DNA of 64,000 bases from contig NZ_JAJTWT010000001.1 in NCBI RefSeq assembly GCF_021353235.1, positions 62,001-126,000 on the forward strand, given 5' to 3'. Position numbers and translations under genes: made by a program. This document shows, piece by piece, positions 29,656 through 38,094 of this stretch (within the stretch, counting starts at the first letter, position 1; each line of letters begins with the position of its first letter). Origin of the DNA: Pelomonas caseinilytica (GTDB lineage: Bacteria > Pseudomonadota > Gammaproteobacteria > Burkholderiales > Burkholderiaceae_C). The notes beneath the pieces are model-generated. The model had not been told where the DNA came from, did not search any database, and saw nothing but the letters and a program-made list of their open reading frames with translations.

Positions 29656-30275
29656 GCTTGATCCCGAAGAAGGGCAACGTCTATGTCGTCGATGACGACG
29701 AAGCCGTTCGCGACTCCCTGCAATGGCTGCTCGAAGGCAAGGACTACCGGGTCAAATGCTTTGACTCCGCCGAATCCTTCCTCGCCCGCTACGACCCCCG
29801 CGAGGTCGCCTGCCTCATCGCCGACATCCGCATGGAAGGCATGACGGGCCTGGAACTCCAGGACCGCCTGATCGAGCGCAAGAGCCCGCTGCCCATCGTC
29901 TTCATCACCGGCCACGGCGACGTGCCCATGGCCGTGCAGACCATGAAGAAGGGCGCGATGGACTTCATCGAGAAGCCCTTCAAGGAAGAAGAACTGCTGG
30001 CCCTGGTGGAACGCATGCTCGACCAGGCCCGCGACGCCTTCTCCAGCCACCAGGAAGCCGCCAGCCGCGACGCCCTGCTGGCCCGGCTGACGACCCGCGA
30101 AGCCCAGGTGCTGGAGCGCATCGTGGCCGGCCGCCTGAACAAGCAGATCGCCGACGACCTCGGCATCAGCATCAAGACGGTCGAGGCCCACCGCGCCAAC
30201 ATCATGGAAAAGCTCAACGCCAACACGGTGGCGGACCTGCTCAAGATTGCCTTGGGCGCGACCGCCAAGGCTTGA
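29652..30275 (+). CDS. FixJ/NarL-type response regulator
   Basis: This 207-residue DNA-binding regulator pairs with the upstream kinase. The receiver domain (about 8-125) has the acidic pocket VVDDDE (13-17), phosphoacceptor Asp58 (IADIRM), Thr in FITGHGD and Lys108 (IEKPF). The C-terminal LuxR-type helix-turn-helix (about 145-200) contains LTTREAQVLERIVAGRLNKQ and SIKTVEAHRANI. The ATG overlaps the kinase stop, so the two are co-translated. A strong terminator follows 20 bases later, making this a two-gene operon. Targets are not visible. Confidence 0.94.
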   Translation: MSLIPKKGNVYVVDDDEAVRDSLQWLLEGKDYRVKCFDSAESFLARYDPREVACLIADIRMEGMTGLELQDRLIERKSPLPIVFITGHGDVPMAVQTMKKGAMDFIEKPFKEEELLALVERMLDQARDAFSSHQEAASRDALLARLTTREAQVLERIVAGRLNKQIADDLGISIKTVEAHRANIMEKLNANTVADLLKIALGATAKA

Positions 30276-30295
30276 TTTCCACGTTCCGCCAAAAG

Positions 30296-30320
30296 GCCGC
30301 TGAACCCTCAGCGGCTTTTT
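30296..30320 (+). terminator. Rho-independent terminator
   Basis: GCCGCTGA (30296-30303) and TCAGCGGC (30308-30315) form a perfect 8-bp stem with an ACCC loop, followed by TTTTT. It ends the kinase/regulator operon. Confidence 0.93.
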
Positions 30321-30335
30321 GCTTTCTGATCTTGG

Positions 30336-30412
30336 AACACAGCCACAGAGGCACAGAGACACAGAGAGATCACCACCTTCTCTGTGCCTCCGTGCCTCTG
30401 TGGCTTTGTTTC
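30336..30412. repeat. Dispersed palindromic repeat, copy 1
   Basis: The left arm carries GCCACAGAGGCACAGAGACA and the right arm TGCCTCCGTGCCTCTGTGGC, forming a long hairpin of about 30 bp per arm with few mismatches and a loop of about 10 bases. Two more copies lie at 38004-38084 and 55024-55101. This copy sits between the terminator and folD and would be in the folD 5' region. Confidence 0.9.
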
Positions 30413-30435
30413 TTCAGCTTTACGGGAACCCCATC

Positions 30436-31284
30436 ATGACCGCCCAACTGATCGACGGCCTCGTGCTTTCCAAGCAAACCCGCGCCGAAGTCGCCGCCCG
30501 CGCCGCCGCCCTCACCGCCCAGGGCCGCCAGCCCGGCCTGGCGGTCATCCTCGTCGGCGACAACCCGGCCAGCCAGGTCTACGTGCGCAACAAGGTCAAG
30601 GCCTGCGAGGAGGCCGGCATCCGCTCGGTGCTGGAGAAGTACGACGCCACCATGACCGAGGCCGAGCTGCTGGCCCGCGTCGAGGCGCTGAACAACGACC
30701 CCACCATCCACGGCATCCTCGTCCAGCTGCCCCTGCCCCGCCACATCGACGACCACAAGGTCATCGAGGCCATCTCACCCGCCAAGGACGTCGACGGCTT
30801 CCACGTCGCCAGCGCCGGCGCCCTGGTGGTGGGCGAGCCCGGCTTCAAGGCCTGCACGCCCTACGGCTGCATGAAGATGCTCGAGAGCATCGGCATGAAG
30901 GACCTCAAGGGCAAGCACGCCGTCGTCATCGGCCGCAGCAACATCGTCGGCAAGCCCATGGCCCTGATGCTGCTGGCCGCCAACGCCACCGTCACGGTCT
31001 GCCACAGCGGCACGGCCGACCTCGGCGCCATGACCCGCCAGGCCGACGTCGTCGTCGCGGCCGTCGGCAAGCGCAAGGTGCTGACCGCCGACATGGTCAA
31101 GCCCGGCGCCGTCGTCATCGACGTGGGCATGAACCGCAACGACGAGGGCAAGCTCTGCGGCGACGTCGACTTCGACGGCGTCAAGGAGGTGGCCGGCTGG
31201 ATCACCCCCGTGCCCGGTGGGGTCGGGCCGATGACGATTGCCATGCTGCTCGTCAATACGCTGGAATCCGCTGAACGGGGTTGA
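30436..31284 (+). CDS. folD: Bifunctional methylenetetrahydrofolate dehydrogenase/cyclohydrolase FolD
   Basis: This 282-residue cytoplasmic enzyme interconverts methylene-, methenyl- and formyl-tetrahydrofolate for one-carbon metabolism. It shows the family blocks [20 protein letters not shown] (substrate site with the catalytic Lys), [19 protein letters not shown], the NADP-binding [16 protein letters not shown] and the C-terminal [16 protein letters not shown]. Length matches E. coli FolD (288). The ATG lies 23 bases after the palindromic repeat, so the repeat may fold in the leader RNA. Confidence 0.97.
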   Translation: MTAQLIDGLVLSKQTRAEVAARAAALTAQGRQPGLAVILVGDNPASQVYVRNKVKACEEAGIRSVLEKYDATMTEAELLARVEALNNDPTIHGILVQLPLPRHIDDHKVIEAISPAKDVDGFHVASAGALVVGEPGFKACTPYGCMKMLESIGMKDLKGKHAVVIGRSNIVGKPMALMLLAANATVTVCHSGTADLGAMTRQADVVVAAVGKRKVLTADMVKPGAVVIDVGMNRNDEGKLCGDVDFDGVKEVAGWITPVPGGVGPMTIAMLLVNTLESAERG

Positions 31285-31338
31285 CCGCTGCCGGCCGGCA
31301 TTGCACGATCCCGCCACGAATTCATTAATGGAACCGTC

Positions 31339-31629
31339 ATGACCGTGCGAACCCAGGACGTCGTGCCCATCAGCGATGCCCGCGCCCGCTTGACCGAACT
31401 GGCCGAGGATGTCGTCGTCCGCGGCCATGAGAAGGTGCTCACCAAGAACGGCAGCAGCTACGTCGCCCTCGTCGACGCCCGCAAGCTCGACTACTACCAC
31501 GAGCTGGAGGCCGAGCACGGCCATCTCGTGCTGGCCCAGGGCGTGCTGGAAGGCCTGGCCGACGCTGCGGCGGAGCGCCTGATCGACGACGCGGCCATCG
31601 ATGCCGCGCTCGCCTTGCCGAAGGGCTGA
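31339..31629 (+). CDS. Phd/YefM-like antitoxin
   Basis: This 96-residue protein begins with the N-terminal DNA-binding pattern of Phd/YefM antitoxins (VVPISDARARLTELAEDVV, then GHEKVLTKNGSSYVALVD), followed by a helical acidic tail that would wrap the toxin. The gene directly downstream, 6 bases away, encodes a RelE/ParE-like protein, so the two form a toxin-antitoxin operon. Phd-type antitoxins usually repress their own promoter; the 54-base gap before this gene would hold it. Confidence 0.83.
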   Translation: MTVRTQDVVPISDARARLTELAEDVVVRGHEKVLTKNGSSYVALVDARKLDYYHELEAEHGHLVLAQGVLEGLADAAAERLIDDAAIDAALALPKG

Positions 31630-31635
31630 GCGGCC

Positions 31636-32013
31636 ATGGCCTTGCCGGCGCAGGCACGGCTGCAGGCCGCCCAGTCCTTCGTCCGGGACGTACGAGCCTG
31701 CGGTGAATTCATGCGCGAGCAGGATGCCCTCAGCGCCGAAGGTCGTTACGCACGGCTGCTCGCCGAGCTCGGCCAGGCACGCGAACTGCTCCGCTGGAAC
31801 CCCCATGCCGGCCGCCCCGCCCGCTTCCTCCAGGCCCGCTCCTTCCAGGGCCGGGCACTTGCCGATCGCGCACAGTCGCAGGCGCGGGCCGTCGGCCTGG
31901 CCGGCCTTCGGGAACTCGTCATCAAGCCCTATGTGCTGCTCTATGCCCACAGCGACGACCGTGTCGTCCTGCTCGCGTTCAAACATCAGCGCCAGCTGAG
32001 CTTCCGCCTCTGA
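31636..32013 (+). CDS. RelE/ParE-family toxin
   Basis: This 125-residue protein has the RelE/ParE-like pattern. A helical N-terminal half is followed by LLRWNPHAGRPARFL, then the beta-rich C-terminal part LRELVIKPYVLLYAHSDD and VVLLAFKHQRQLSF, where the last Arg/Lys/His residues match the active region of RelE-type ribonucleases. It lies 6 bases after the antitoxin and 8 bases before prlC, so prlC may be co-transcribed with the pair. Whether it cleaves mRNA or acts on gyrase cannot be told from sequence. Confidence 0.78.
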   Translation: MALPAQARLQAAQSFVRDVRACGEFMREQDALSAEGRYARLLAELGQARELLRWNPHAGRPARFLQARSFQGRALADRAQSQARAVGLAGLRELVIKPYVLLYAHSDDRVVLLAFKHQRQLSFRL

Positions 32014-32021
32014 ACACCGCC

Positions 32022-34013
32022 ATGACCAATCCCCTGCTCTCCACCGCCGCCCTGCCTGACTTCGCGGCCATCCGCCCCGAGCACGTCCAGCCGGCCATCA
32101 CCGAGCTTCTGGCCGCCGCCAAGACGGCCCTCGACGAGGCGGTGAAACCCGAGACGCCGGCCGACTACGACGCGCTCTCGCGCATCCTCGACACTGCCAC
32201 CGAGCGCCTGGGCACGGCCTGGCACGCCGTCGGCCACCTCAATGCCGTGGCCGACACGCCGGCCCTGCGCGAGGCCTACAACGCCATGCTGCCGGCCGTG
32301 ACCGAGTTCTACACGGCCATGGGCGCCAACGAGGCCCTGTTCGCCAAGTACAAGGCCGTCATGGCGGCCCAGGGCGAGAGCCTGAGCGCGCCGCGCCGCC
32401 AGCTGCTCAAGCACGCCATCCGCGACTTCGTGCTGTCGGGCGCCGAACTGCAGGGCGCGGCACGGGAGCGTTATGCCGCCATCCAGGAGCGCAGCGCCGA
32501 GCTGCAGCAGCAGTTCAGCGAACACGTGCTCGACGCCACCGACGGCTGGAGCCACTTCGCCACGGCGCAGGAGCTGGCCGGCGTGCCCCAGGACGTGCTC
32601 GACGCCACGCGCCAGGACGATGGCCGGCACAAGCTGACCCTGCACTTCCCGGTCTACCTGCCCGTCATGCAGTACGCCGAGAACCGCGCCCTGCGCGAGG
32701 CCCTCTACCGCGCCTACGTCACGCGCGCCAGCGAGCACGGCAAGCCCGAGTGGGACAACACCGCCGCCATGCGCGAGATCGTCGCGCTGCGGCAGGAGGA
32801 GGCCCAGCTGCTCGGCTACGCCAACTTCGCCGACGTCTCGCTCACGCCCAAGATGGCCTCCGGCCCGGCGGAAGTCACGGCCTTCCTGCGTGACCTCGCC
32901 CGCCGCGCCCGCCCCTTCGCCGAGAAGGACCTCGCCGAACTGCGCGAGTTCGCCGGCGGCGCGCCGCTGGAAGCCTGGGACGTGTCCTACTGGAGCGAGA
33001 AGCTCAAGGAAGCCCGCTACGCCTTCAGCGACCAGACCGTGAAGCAGTACTTCACCGCGCCCAGGGTCGTCGCCGGCCTCTTCTCCATCATCGAGCGCCT
33101 CTTCGACGTGTCCATCCACGAGGCCGGCGCCTCGGTCTGGCACGACACGGTGAAGTTCTACGAACTCCGGCGCGACGGCCGGCTGGTGGCGCAGTTCTAC
33201 CTCGACCTCTACGCCCGCCCGGGTAAGCGCCCCGGCGCCTGGATGGACGAGGTGCGCAGCCGCTGGCTGCGGCCCACCGGCGAACACCAGACCCCGGTCG
33301 CCCTGCTGACCTGCAACTTCGCGAGCCCCGTGGGCGACAAACCCGCCCTGCTCACCCACGACGACGTCATCACCCTCTTCCACGAGTTCGGCCACGGCCT
33401 GCACCACATGCTCACCCAGGTGGACGACCTCGGCGTCTCGGGCATCTCGGGCGTCGAATGGGATGCCGTCGAACTGCCCAGCCAGTTCATGGAGAACTTC
33501 TGCTGGGAGTGGGAGGTGCTGCAGCAGCTCAGCGGCCACGTCGACGGCGGCGCGCCCCTCCCCCGCGACCTCTTCGACAAGATGACGGCGGCCAAGAACT
33601 TCCAGAGCGGGCTGATGACGCTGCGCCAGATCGAGTTCGCGCTCTTCGACATGCGGCTGCACGGCGAGCCCGGCACCGAGGCCGAGGTGCAGCGCCTGCT
33701 GGACGACGTGCGCGCCGAGGTGGCGGTGCTCATCCCGCCGGCCTTCAACCGCTTCCAGCACAGCTTCTCGCACATCTTCGCGGGCGGCTATGCGGCCGGC
33801 TACTACAGCTACAAGTGGGCGGAGCTGCTCAGCGCCGACGCCTGGAGCGCCTTCGAGGAGGAAGGCGTGTTCAACCCCGAGACCGGCCGGCGCTTCCTGC
33901 GCGAGGTGCTGGAGCAAGGCGGCGCGCGCGACGCCATCGACAACTTCAAGGCCTTCCGCGGCCGGGAGCCGACCATTGACGCCCTGCTGCGCCATCAGGG
34001 CATGACGGAATAG
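32022..34013 (+). CDS. prlC: Oligopeptidase A (M3 family zinc peptidase)
   Basis: This 663-residue cytoplasmic metallopeptidase degrades short peptides, including cleaved signal peptides. The zinc site HEFGH lies near residue 454, with the third ligand Glu about 25 residues later in GVEWDAVELPSQFMENF, as expected for M3 peptidases. C-terminal blocks FNRFQHSFSHIFAGGYAAGY and YKWAELLSADAWSAF are family hallmarks. Length is close to E. coli PrlC (680). It starts 8 bases after the toxin gene. Confidence 0.96.
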   Translation: MTNPLLSTAALPDFAAIRPEHVQPAITELLAAAKTALDEAVKPETPADYDALSRILDTATERLGTAWHAVGHLNAVADTPALREAYNAMLPAVTEFYTAMGANEALFAKYKAVMAAQGESLSAPRRQLLKHAIRDFVLSGAELQGAARERYAAIQERSAELQQQFSEHVLDATDGWSHFATAQELAGVPQDVLDATRQDDGRHKLTLHFPVYLPVMQYAENRALREALYRAYVTRASEHGKPEWDNTAAMREIVALRQEEAQLLGYANFADVSLTPKMASGPAEVTAFLRDLARRARPFAEKDLAELREFAGGAPLEAWDVSYWSEKLKEARYAFSDQTVKQYFTAPRVVAGLFSIIERLFDVSIHEAGASVWHDTVKFYELRRDGRLVAQFYLDLYARPGKRPGAWMDEVRSRWLRPTGEHQTPVALLTCNFASPVGDKPALLTHDDVITLFHEFGHGLHHMLTQVDDLGVSGISGVEWDAVELPSQFMENFCWEWEVLQQLSGHVDGGAPLPRDLFDKMTAAKNFQSGLMTLRQIEFALFDMRLHGEPGTEAEVQRLLDDVRAEVAVLIPPAFNRFQHSFSHIFAGGYAAGYYSYKWAELLSADAWSAFEEEGVFNPETGRRFLREVLEQGGARDAIDNFKAFRGREPTIDALLRHQGMTE

Positions 34014-34024
34014 CCCACCCCGTA

Positions 34025-34050
34025 CCGGCTTCGCCGGCCCCCTCGAGGGG
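34025..34050. terminator. Tandem short hairpins after prlC, possible terminator
   Basis: CCGGC/GCCGG (34025-34037) is followed by CCCC-TCGA-GGGG (34039-34050), 12 bases after the prlC stop. There is no U tract, so this may be only a structured spacer. A similar GTCCCC-TCG-GGGGAC hairpin occurs near 14094-14108 between lapG and lapD. Confidence 0.4.
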
Positions 34051-34141
34051 CGCCGCCGGGTGAATCCGAGACCCGCCGATAGGTCGGCCTCCCCGTGTAG
34101 CAACGGATGCGCGACGAGGCCCCATGCCCGAGACTGCCGGC

Positions 34142-35833
34142 ATGCGAACGCCAAGACTCATTGCCATCGTCCTGCTCGCCCTCGGCGGCGGCGCCGTTTC
34201 CGCCGAGGCCCTGCTCGTCCACAACGCACGTGGCCTGACGCTCGACGAGAGGGGCCGCGTCCTGCGCTTCGACGCCATGAGCGTCGGTTCCGACGGCCGC
34301 GTGCAGGCCATCGGCCGCATGGCCGAGGTCGCGGCCAAGGCCGGCGACGCGCGGCGCGTCGACGCGGGTGGGCAGGTGCTGATGCCCGGCCTCATCGACG
34401 CCCACGGCCACGTGCTCGCCCTGGGCGCGGCGCGGCGCAGCCTGCAGTTGCGCGACACCCCCGACCTCGCCGCGGCGCTGGCCGCCGTCAAGGCCCACGC
34501 CGCCGCCCGCCCCGATGCGGCGTGGATCACGGGCGGCGGCTGGAACCAGGCCGCGTGGAAGCTCGGCCGCTTCCCGACCGCCGCCGAACTCGACTCGGCC
34601 GAAAGCGCGCGCCCCGTCTGGCTCAGCCGCGTCGACGGCCATGCCGGCTGGGCCAACAGCCGCGCCCTGCGGCTGGCCGGCATCACGCGCGACACGCCCG
34701 ACCCCGGCGGCGGTCGCATCGAGCGCGATGCGGCGGGCGAGCCCACCGGCGTGCTCGTCGACGCGGCCATGGACCTGGTCGAGCGCCTGGTGCCGGCCGA
34801 GGACGCGGCCGAGATGGCCGCCAATCTCGACACCGCCGAAGCCGAGCTGCTCGCCCTGGGCCTCACCAGCGTGCACGATGCCGGCATCTCGGCCGCCGCC
34901 GATCAACTGCTGCGCCGGCGCGTCGCGGCCGGCCAGCTCAAGATCCGCCTCTACGGCATGGCCCGCGGCAGCGATGCCGCCTTCATGGCGCGGCTGCGCG
35001 CCGAAGGCCCGCTGAAGGATGCCGCCGGGCCGGAACCCGGCCACTACAGCCTGCGCGCGGTCAAGCTGTTCGCCGACGGCGCCCTGGGCAGCCGCGGCGC
35101 CGCCCTGATCGACCCCTACAGCGACGCGCCGGCCACCCGCGGCCTGCTCTTCCACGGCGACGCCGAACTGCAGGCCCAGATGCGCGCCGCCGCTCGGGCG
35201 GGCTTCCAGGTCAACGTGCATGCCATCGGCGACGCGGCCAACCGCCAGGTGCTGGCCGGCTTCGAGGCGCTGCGCCGCGAAATGGGCGCGCGCAGCACGG
35301 AGCTGCGCCACCGCATCGAGCATGCCCAGGTGATCGCGCTGGCGGACATCCCCCGCCTGGCTCGCGACGGCGTCATCGCCTCCGTGCAGCCCACGCACGC
35401 CACCTCGGACATGAACATGGCCGAGGACCGCGTCGGCCCCCAGCGCATCCAGGGCGCCTACGCCTGGCAGCGGCTGCTCCGGAGCGGCGCGCGCCTGGCT
35501 TGCGGCTCGGACTTCCCCGTCGAGGAGCCCAGTCCCTGGGCGGGCCTGTATGCGGCCGTCACGCGCGAGGACGCCGAGGGCCGGCCGGTGGGCGGCTGGT
35601 ATCGCCAGCAGGCCCTCACGCCGGTGCAGGCCCTGGACTGCTTCACCCGCGGCGCCGCCTACGCGGGCCATGCCGAGCAGGACGTCGGCTCGCTCACGCC
35701 CGGCCATCGGGCCGATTTCATCCTCGTCGACCGCGACCCGCTCACCTCCTCGCCCGCCGCCCTGCTCAAGACCCGGGTGCTGCAGACCTGGGTGGGCGGG
35801 CGCCTCGTCCACACCCGTCCCCAGGAGCCCTGA
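34142..35833 (+). CDS. Exported amidohydrolase (YtcJ-like)
   Basis: This 563-residue metal-dependent hydrolase has an N-terminal signal peptide (MRTPRLIAIVLLALGGG, cleavage near VSA-EA). The composite beta domain and TIM barrel carry the first metal motif LIDAHGH near 85, later metal-site histidines in VNVHAIGDAANRQ and HRIEHAQVI, and the late Asp in LACGSDFPVEEPSPW. The YtcJ group acts on N-acyl or other amide/imine substrates, but the substrate here is unknown. An upstream ATG at 34124 would add six residues; the chosen start gives a cleaner signal peptide. Confidence 0.88.
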   Translation: MRTPRLIAIVLLALGGGAVSAEALLVHNARGLTLDERGRVLRFDAMSVGSDGRVQAIGRMAEVAAKAGDARRVDAGGQVLMPGLIDAHGHVLALGAARRSLQLRDTPDLAAALAAVKAHAAARPDAAWITGGGWNQAAWKLGRFPTAAELDSAESARPVWLSRVDGHAGWANSRALRLAGITRDTPDPGGGRIERDAAGEPTGVLVDAAMDLVERLVPAEDAAEMAANLDTAEAELLALGLTSVHDAGISAAADQLLRRRVAAGQLKIRLYGMARGSDAAFMARLRAEGPLKDAAGPEPGHYSLRAVKLFADGALGSRGAALIDPYSDAPATRGLLFHGDAELQAQMRAAARAGFQVNVHAIGDAANRQVLAGFEALRREMGARSTELRHRIEHAQVIALADIPRLARDGVIASVQPTHATSDMNMAEDRVGPQRIQGAYAWQRLLRSGARLACGSDFPVEEPSPWAGLYAAVTREDAEGRPVGGWYRQQALTPVQALDCFTRGAAYAGHAEQDVGSLTPGHRADFILVDRDPLTSSPAALLKTRVLQTWVGGRLVHTRPQEP

Positions 35834-35835
35834 CC

Positions 35836-36351
35836 ATGCGCCTCATCGCCCTCTGGCGCGGCATCAACGTCGGCAAGGCCAAGCGCATCGCCATGGCCGA
35901 CCTCAAGGCCCTGCTCGCCGAACTCGGCGCGACCAACGTGTCCACGCTGCTGAACAGCGGCAACGCCGTCTTCGACGTCGGCAGGAAGCTCTCCGCCGAC
36001 AAGCTCCGCCGGGCCGTCGCCGAGCGCCTCGGCGTCGACGCCGGCGTCGTGCTCAAGACGGCCGAGGAATGGGCCGCCATCGCCGCCGAGCAGCCCGTCC
36101 CCGAGGCCGACGACCCGAGCCGCCTGCTCGTCGCGGTCGCCGCCGATGCGGCCACGCTCAAGGCCGCCGAGGGCATCGTCACGGCGGGCGGCGAGCGCTT
36201 CGTCGTCACCCCGCACGCGGCCTACCTCTGGTGCGCCCAGGGCATCCTGGAGAGCAAGGCCGGCGTGCAACTGCTCAAGAAGCTGGGCGACGGCGGCACC
36301 ACGCGCAACTGGGCGACGGTCGAGAAGCTCAACGCGCTGGCGTCGAAGTGA
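35836..36351 (+). CDS. DUF1697 protein
   Basis: This 171-residue protein matches the DUF1697 family. The N-terminus LIALWRGINVGKAKRIAMAD with LKALLAELG and TLLNSGNAVF is the family signature, and TTRNWATVEKL closes the domain. Function is unknown. It starts 2 bases after the amidohydrolase stop, so the pair is probably co-transcribed. Its last 23 bases overlap the end of the convergent SulP gene. Confidence 0.92.
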   Translation: MRLIALWRGINVGKAKRIAMADLKALLAELGATNVSTLLNSGNAVFDVGRKLSADKLRRAVAERLGVDAGVVLKTAEEWAAIAAEQPVPEADDPSRLLVAVAADAATLKAAEGIVTAGGERFVVTPHAAYLWCAQGILESKAGVQLLKKLGDGGTTRNWATVEKLNALASK

Positions 36352-37933
36352 CGGCGGCGGCGGCGTCCGCGACGCTCCAGAACAGCCTCTCCTCGCGGCC
36401 CAGGCCCGCGGGAGCGCTGGCCTGCAACAAGGCGCGGACCGGCTCCTTGACGCGGGCCAGCAGCAGCCGCTGACCGCGCCCGGCCAGGCGCAGGTCCAGC
36501 TCCAGCAGACATTCGAAGGCCGTGCTGTCCAGGTCGCCACTCTCCTCCAGGCTCAGCACCAGCGTGCCGGCGCCGCTGGCGGACAGCCTTGCCGCGGCCT
36601 CGGCCACCACACGCTCGGCACTGGCGAAGAACAGCGGCTCCTGCGGGCGCAGGATGAGGGCGCCGGCCACCACCTCGGCCTCGGGATGGTCGATGCGGTT
36701 GACGAAGTTGCGCGTGCCCGGCAACGCGGCCAGCTCGTGCAGCACCGGCTGGCTGAAGCGCCTCAGCGCCTCGACGATGGACAGCGCCACCGCCGCCAGC
36801 ATGCCGTGCAGCAGGCCCAGGGCCAGCACCGCCACCACGGCGCCCACGACGAGGAGGCGGTCGCGCCCCAGCCGCCACGTCGCCGCCAGCGGGCGCGGCG
36901 AGAGCGCATGCCACAGCGCCGCGATGACCGCCACGCCCAGCACCGGCCGCGGCAGCCACTGCAAGGCCGGCAAGGCCACGGCGATCGCCAGGGCGACGAC
37001 CAGGCAGGCCACCAGCCCCGCACGCCGGCTCTGCGCCCCGGCGCCGTGGTTGGCGGCGCTCGCCGAGAAGCCCGCGCCCACCGGCATGCCCTGCAGCAGG
37101 CCGCTGGCCAGGTTGGCGGCACCGAGCGCGAACAGCTCGCGGTCGGCATTCAGCGCATCGCCGCGCCTGAGGGCCAGGGAGCGCATGCTGCCCCAGGACT
37201 CGGCGAACAGCAGCACCACGAGGCCGACGGACAACTCCGCCACCCGCAGCCAGGCGTCCCTCGACAGGCTGGGCAGGTGGGGCGAGAACGACGGCGGCAC
37301 CACGGCACCGACGACGGCCAGGCCGCGGGCCGGCAGGTCCAGCCAGCGCGTCGCGGCGATGGCCACGGCCAGCGCAATCAGCGAGGCGGGCCAGGCGGGC
37401 CGGCGCCGCAGCAGCGCGATCAACGCGCCGCTGGCCCCGGCCACCAGCAGGCTCAGGCCCTGCCAGTCATCCGCGCGGGCAAGCACCCAGCCGAGCAGCC
37501 GCAGCGGGTCGAGGGCCGGTGGCGGCGGCAGGCCCAGCACGTCGGGCAGCTGGCGGATCACGATGGTCAGCGCCAGGGCGAAGGCGAAGCCCCGCAGCAC
37601 CGGCCGCGAGACGAAGGCCGACAGCTGGCCCTGGCGCGCCGCCGCCAGCACCAGCAGCACGGCGCCGGTGGCCAGGGTCAGTGCGATCAGGGCGTCCGCA
37701 TGGCCGATGCCGGCCAGGCCGGCCGCGGCCGCCGCGGCCAGGCTGGCGCTGGAGGAGGTGGGCGCCACGATGGCGTCCCGGCTGCGGCCCAGCAGCGCAT
37801 AGGCGGCGAGGCCGACGAGCACGGCGGCGAAGCCGTGCGACACGGGCGCACCGGCCAGCCCGGCATAGGCCACGGCCTCGGGCAACAGCAGGCCGGCCAC
37901 GCACAGTCCGGCGGCCAGGTCGGCGCGCATCAT
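36329..37933 (-). CDS. SulP-family anion transporter with STAS domain
   Basis: This 534-residue inner-membrane transporter (SLC26A/SulP) has about 10-12 hydrophobic helices, including the opening ADLAAGLCVAGLLLPEAVAY and the family block GMPVGAGFSASAANHGAGA. A C-terminal cytoplasmic STAS domain covers about 425-530 (AGALILRPQEPLFFASAE, LSLEESGDLDSTAFECL). SulP proteins move sulfate, bicarbonate, dicarboxylates or other anions; the substrate is not predictable here. The ATG at 37933 follows AAGGA. An in-frame extension upstream merely translates a palindromic repeat and was not used. Confidence 0.92.
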   Translation of the reverse strand: MMRADLAAGLCVAGLLLPEAVAYAGLAGAPVSHGFAAVLVGLAAYALLGRSRDAIVAPTSSSASLAAAAAAGLAGIGHADALIALTLATGAVLLVLAAARQGQLSAFVSRPVLRGFAFALALTIVIRQLPDVLGLPPPPALDPLRLLGWVLARADDWQGLSLLVAGASGALIALLRRRPAWPASLIALAVAIAATRWLDLPARGLAVVGAVVPPSFSPHLPSLSRDAWLRVAELSVGLVVLLFAESWGSMRSLALRRGDALNADRELFALGAANLASGLLQGMPVGAGFSASAANHGAGAQSRRAGLVACLVVALAIAVALPALQWLPRPVLGVAVIAALWHALSPRPLAATWRLGRDRLLVVGAVVAVLALGLLHGMLAAVALSIVEALRRFSQPVLHELAALPGTRNFVNRIDHPEAEVVAGALILRPQEPLFFASAERVVAEAAARLSASGAGTLVLSLEESGDLDSTAFECLLELDLRLAGRGQRLLLARVKEPVRALLQASAPAGLGREERLFWSVADAAAAVTSTPAR

Positions 37934-38003
37934 TCCTTCAGTGGCCCATGCCGCTGATGCGGCACTCAGGGCGCATGAAACACGAAGCGACGTGCGACAA
38001 GAG

Positions 38004-38084
38004 AACACAGCCACAGAGGCACAGAGACACAGAGAGACCTGCATCCCGCTGCCTCTGTGTCTCTGTGCCTCTGTGGCTTTGTTT
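38004..38084. repeat. Dispersed palindromic repeat, copy 2
   Basis: Left arm AACACAGCCACAGAGGCACA pairs with right arm TGTGCCTCTGTGGCTTTGTT through an almost perfect stem of about 30 bp with a loop of about 14 bases. It lies between the starts/ends of SulP and DUF2252, both on the minus strand. The right arm ends 10 bases before the DUF2252 stop. Confidence 0.9.
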
Positions 38085-38094
38085 GGCTTGCACT

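Noticed and set aside
30336-30412. CRISPR-like short repeats (CACAGAG units)
   Set aside because: The units form one palindrome without regular spacers, and copies are dispersed; there is no array and no cas gene.
37934-38044. N-terminal extension of the SulP gene
   Set aside because: It simply translates a palindromic repeat and lacks SulP similarity; the ATG at 37933 has a proper ribosome site.
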